A stretch of DNA of 23,171 nucleotides from Seison nebaliae (taxonomy: Eukaryota; Rotifera; Pararotatoria; Seisonacea; Seisonidae), in contig JALJEE010000474.1 in NCBI GenBank assembly GCA_023231475.1, positions 1 to 23,171 of the forward strand, written 5' to 3'. Numbering within the stretch: the first letter of the stretch is position 1; every line of letters begins with the position of its first letter. A program made the translations under genes and the position numbers. The notes beneath the pieces were generated by a model that saw only the letters and a program-made list of their open reading frames with translations, did not search any database and was not told where the DNA came from. This document shows positions 20,671-23,171 of this stretch, in pieces.

Positions 20671-22221
20671 TTTGGCATGTGATACTCATAGAGAAATGTG
20701 CAAAAACTGTAAACTGTTATTTACATTATCAAAAAATTTCAATTTCATTTAAATTTTAAAAAAATTTTTTCTTTCTCTCTGTAAGCTTATTTAATTTTTT
20801 ACTCTCGTATTTCATGGTTCTTTGATGCTTTTTGTCTGGTGGTTTTTATACCTGTGTTTCTTATGACCGATGGTTCTTTTGTCCTAGACCTCATTCAATC
20901 ATCAATTCGTTGATTCATTCTATGTCCTTTCCTTCTTCCCGTTTATCTATTTCTTCCTGATGGTCGATATCGTTCCAGTTTCCTTCTTCTCTGACCTCAC
21001 ATACACAGCTCAACAGACAACGCTTTTCTCCATTTTCTATATTCTCAATAACCGAAAGAAATTTAGTAGAATATTATGTTTCTGTTCTACTATTCTCTAA
21101 GCGAGCACTTCCTCTTATTTGGGTTGGAGGTCTAGTCTTGAAAATGAATTCTGGCTGTTTCTTCCATTGACGGGTCGATCATTCCTAAGATTATTTCGCA
21201 CATAACTGTTAAATTCTTGTCTTACATTAATCAAATTCCTTCGTTCTTCTTCAGATCTTTTGATGGGTGAAACAAATCATCAAATTTGGGAAACACTTCT
21301 AGAAAAACATATTATCACGTTTTGACACCTTAATAAACTACTTTTGGATCTATAATATAATATAAACATTAAATGGAATAGAGAAAACCTAATAAGAAAA
21401 TGTACGTACAAGAATATTTCACAATTAATTTAGTTCCATCGTTCCATACCATGACTCCGTCACAAATCAATGTTTGATGATATTTTTGTTTATTATGACT
21501 ATATTTACGTTCGAAATTTTATATCACAATAGTAATATACTACGATATAAATTGAATAAAATGAGAAAAGAATGGATTATAGGAAAGTCCCATAAATTTT
21601 CATAGGAAACTTTTCGTAAAATAAATCCATTTCTATTTCTTTATTTTTCATTGCAAACTTAATCACATCGACAAGATGAATAAAAAAAGGACATATCTTG
21701 ATTGGAATTATTTCATTATATTCAAAATAATTAAGATAACGATGGGTGACATAAGGTTAGGTGAATGATTGGACACAAATGCTGGTTTGTCAAAGCTAAT
21801 TGTGAATTCATTCATCAAGGAAGAAGTATAGTCGTAACAAATATAAATTGCGAATTGGCGATATTGTTTTGTTTATGATTATCAAACTATGAATATGAAC
21901 ATTTGTACAACGCTTTGTTGTATTGTTTCGGCTTATCGGCAACTTTAAAGAGTTGATGGCGGTAATATCTCCGACTACGATATTGACATTTTTTGATATT
22001 GATAATATTTTCATTTACATTCATATTTTAAACATTTTATTCTTTTTTTTTGTATTTGGATAAAAATTTTTATTCCTAATAAAAAATATTTTTCCCCCTA
22101 TCATAATTTTTCAACGAATATATTGTCCCAGTACTATTCTGTCCGTTAAAGTAGGAAAAGGACTTTCAAAAAAATGTTCCTTCGTCGTTCCTTTTTTTCT
22201 CCTATTCTTTCCTTTACTTCG

Positions 22222-22266
22222 TTTCCCTTCGCGAAGTGGGAGTATGTATAGCTCGTGAAGGGGAAA
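22222..22266. repeat. Inverted repeat with one bulge
   Basis: TTTCCCTTCGCGA (22222-22234) pairs with TCGTGAAGGGGAAA (22253-22266), giving a stem of about 13 bp with one bulge and one mismatch around an 18-base loop. Confidence 0.6.
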
Positions 22267-22654
22267 TGTCTGGAATTTTTCATTTATTAAAAGGGGAACG
22301 AAGAAATTAATTTCCCTTCGCACTTCGTATCTCTATGACTACTACACTTACACATCCGTCAGCGAAGATAGTGAAAAAAAGGTGTAGAACTGTCCACATG
22401 AGTTTTTTAGAACGAGTAGATCTCTCTCCCAATCGTACAGAGACGTAGGAATAGGATTCATTTTGGCACCAGGATCTTTTCCAAAATTATTGATGAAATT
22501 ATTAATTATTCATTAATTGAAAACGTTCTATTTATTTAATATTGGCAATTCTCGTTTGTGGACTGTTTTTCCATAAATTATGCAATTATTATCATTTGAT
22601 TAACTTTTCATTCTATTTGAGAAATTTTTGTAAAGTTTCTATTGAACGCGTTCG

Positions 22655-22679
22655 CGAACGAAATGATAACTTTCGTTCG
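22655..22679. repeat. 9-bp inverted repeat beside the dipeptidase fragment
   Basis: CGAACGAAA (22655-22663), 7-base loop, TTTCGTTCG (22671-22679). The left arm overlaps the palindrome CGTTCGCGAACG. It lies just beyond the stop that ends the dipeptidase frame and is GC-richer than its surroundings. Confidence 0.7.
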
Positions 22680-22726
22680 AACGGTATTGGCAAGAAAAAT
22701 GTATTTCGTTCCTGTCAAACTGATTT

Positions 22727-23140
22727 TCAAAAACCAAACATCACAATTCTATTCGAGAATGATCCATTTTCGTTCGTGTTCGTGTGAGCACCTACATGTT
22801 CCTTACGTAGCCGATGGATATCTGTTTGAGTTGAAGGCATCGTTTGAAGATTCTCATTATTTATTTGATCGCGATATAATTCACCCATTTGATAAGGCCA
22901 GTCATTATGTCTGTCCAAATTATTTGTATAATTTTTTTTATATTAAATCATTTAAATTAACCCATCGACTAGTGGAGCCTTATCCAAAATGCAATGAATA
23001 TATTTCATTGAATCATTTTCATGGCAATCAGATGGATTCCTAGTTGCGAGAACTGCTGTAACGGCAATAGCCGTCACTGCTAAAAGGACTAGTACAACGA
23101 TTATAGCGATGGACTTATAATTCTTTTTATGTATAGACAT
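22727..23140 (-). CDS. Membrane dipeptidase (renal dipeptidase family), 5' part only
   Basis: Two exons on the minus strand, 22962-23140 and 22727-22910, are joined by a 51-bp GT..AG intron in phase 2. The frame encodes 120 residues: a short cytoplasmic N-terminus, a signal-anchor helix (AIIVVLVLLAVTAIAVTAVL), then KAPLVDGHNDWPYQM and STQTDIHRLRKEHVG. This matches DPEP1 SPVIDGHNDLPWQL and THTNIPKLRAGFVG. The GHND His and Asp are two of the binuclear zinc ligands; the Glu and two His ligands further on are missing. Similarity breaks after HVG, where a GT donor (GTGCTC) at codon phase 1 would allow splicing, but no later exon is visible in the 4 kb to the left. The frame instead reads about 20 unrelated residues to a stop. 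It is either a 5' gene fragment left by duplication or a gene with a very long intron. A full-length family member has about 400 residues. Confidence 0.72.
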
Positions 23141-23171
23141 GTTCTATTCTAAAATAAATCGAAATGAAATT

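Larger units (their letters stand above)
18633..22726. other. 4.1-kb region without a supportable gene
   Basis: It contains the upstream side of Crumbs and the region where the downstream exons of the dipeptidase should lie. Frames here are short, mostly Ile/Phe/Leu-rich translations of AT-rich DNA. One possible terminal exon (about 19069-19234, plus) is given as a finding. I looked for dipeptidase motifs (EGGH, THSC, SHSS, GGDFDG) on the minus strand and saw none. Confidence 0.6.

Noticed and set aside
22642-23043. Plus-strand open frame of 133 codons
   Set aside because: It is antisense to the dipeptidase exons, which have clear family motifs and a consistent intron.
1-23171. CRISPR arrays, bacterial operons, LTR elements or virus-like genes
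   Set aside because: No spaced identical repeats, no integrase, reverse transcriptase or capsid motifs, and the genes are intron-bearing animal genes.

Overview
The window looks like compact, AT-rich genomic DNA from an arthropod-grade animal. Most introns are 44-80 bp, with varied acceptors (TAG, CAG and AAG) rather than the strict TTTCAG of nematodes. With the gene content, this makes a small-genome mite (Acariformes) my best guess, but it is only an inference. All gene models come from hand splicing: GT..AG ends, phase agreement and recalled family sequences. No search was run.

Layout, left to right. (1) 1-1660: accessory-looking DNA with the last exons of an unrecognised + strand gene, a tRNA-derived SINE-like element, a 22/23-bp minisatellite, a palindrome and a decayed poly(A)-binding-protein-like RRM fragment. 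(2) 1750-3751, minus: a five-exon glycerate kinase (GLYCTK/MOFRL family) with many normally invariant active-site positions changed. (3) 5274-9073, plus: a seven-exon BAG6/Scythe homologue; a perfect three-unit heat-shock element lies about 350 bp upstream. (4) 9420-11208, plus: a second BAG6-like gene that shares intron positions with the first but ends after the central domain and lacks the C-terminal assembly region. (5) 11397-11768, minus: a two-exon gene for a 106-residue secreted peptide precursor of unknown family. (6) 13932-18632, minus: a short Crumbs homologue (one LamG, about ten EGFs, TM, C-terminal ERLI). Its 1.5-kb intron contains a decayed copy of part of its own LamG-coding exon, flanked by 20-bp direct repeats. 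(7) 18633-22726: a long stretch without a supportable gene. (8) 22727-23140, minus: the 5' end of a membrane dipeptidase gene whose remaining exons are not in the window.

The genes do not form one pathway. The glycerate kinase and BAG6 are divergently transcribed from a 1.5-kb spacer. The two BAG6 genes are a head-to-tail tandem duplicate. The BAG6 paralogue and the peptide gene converge with stops 188 bp apart. The points most worth pursuing are the truncated BAG6 paralogue, the orphan peptide, the exon relic in the Crumbs intron, the altered Crumbs tail and the probable pseudo-kinase.
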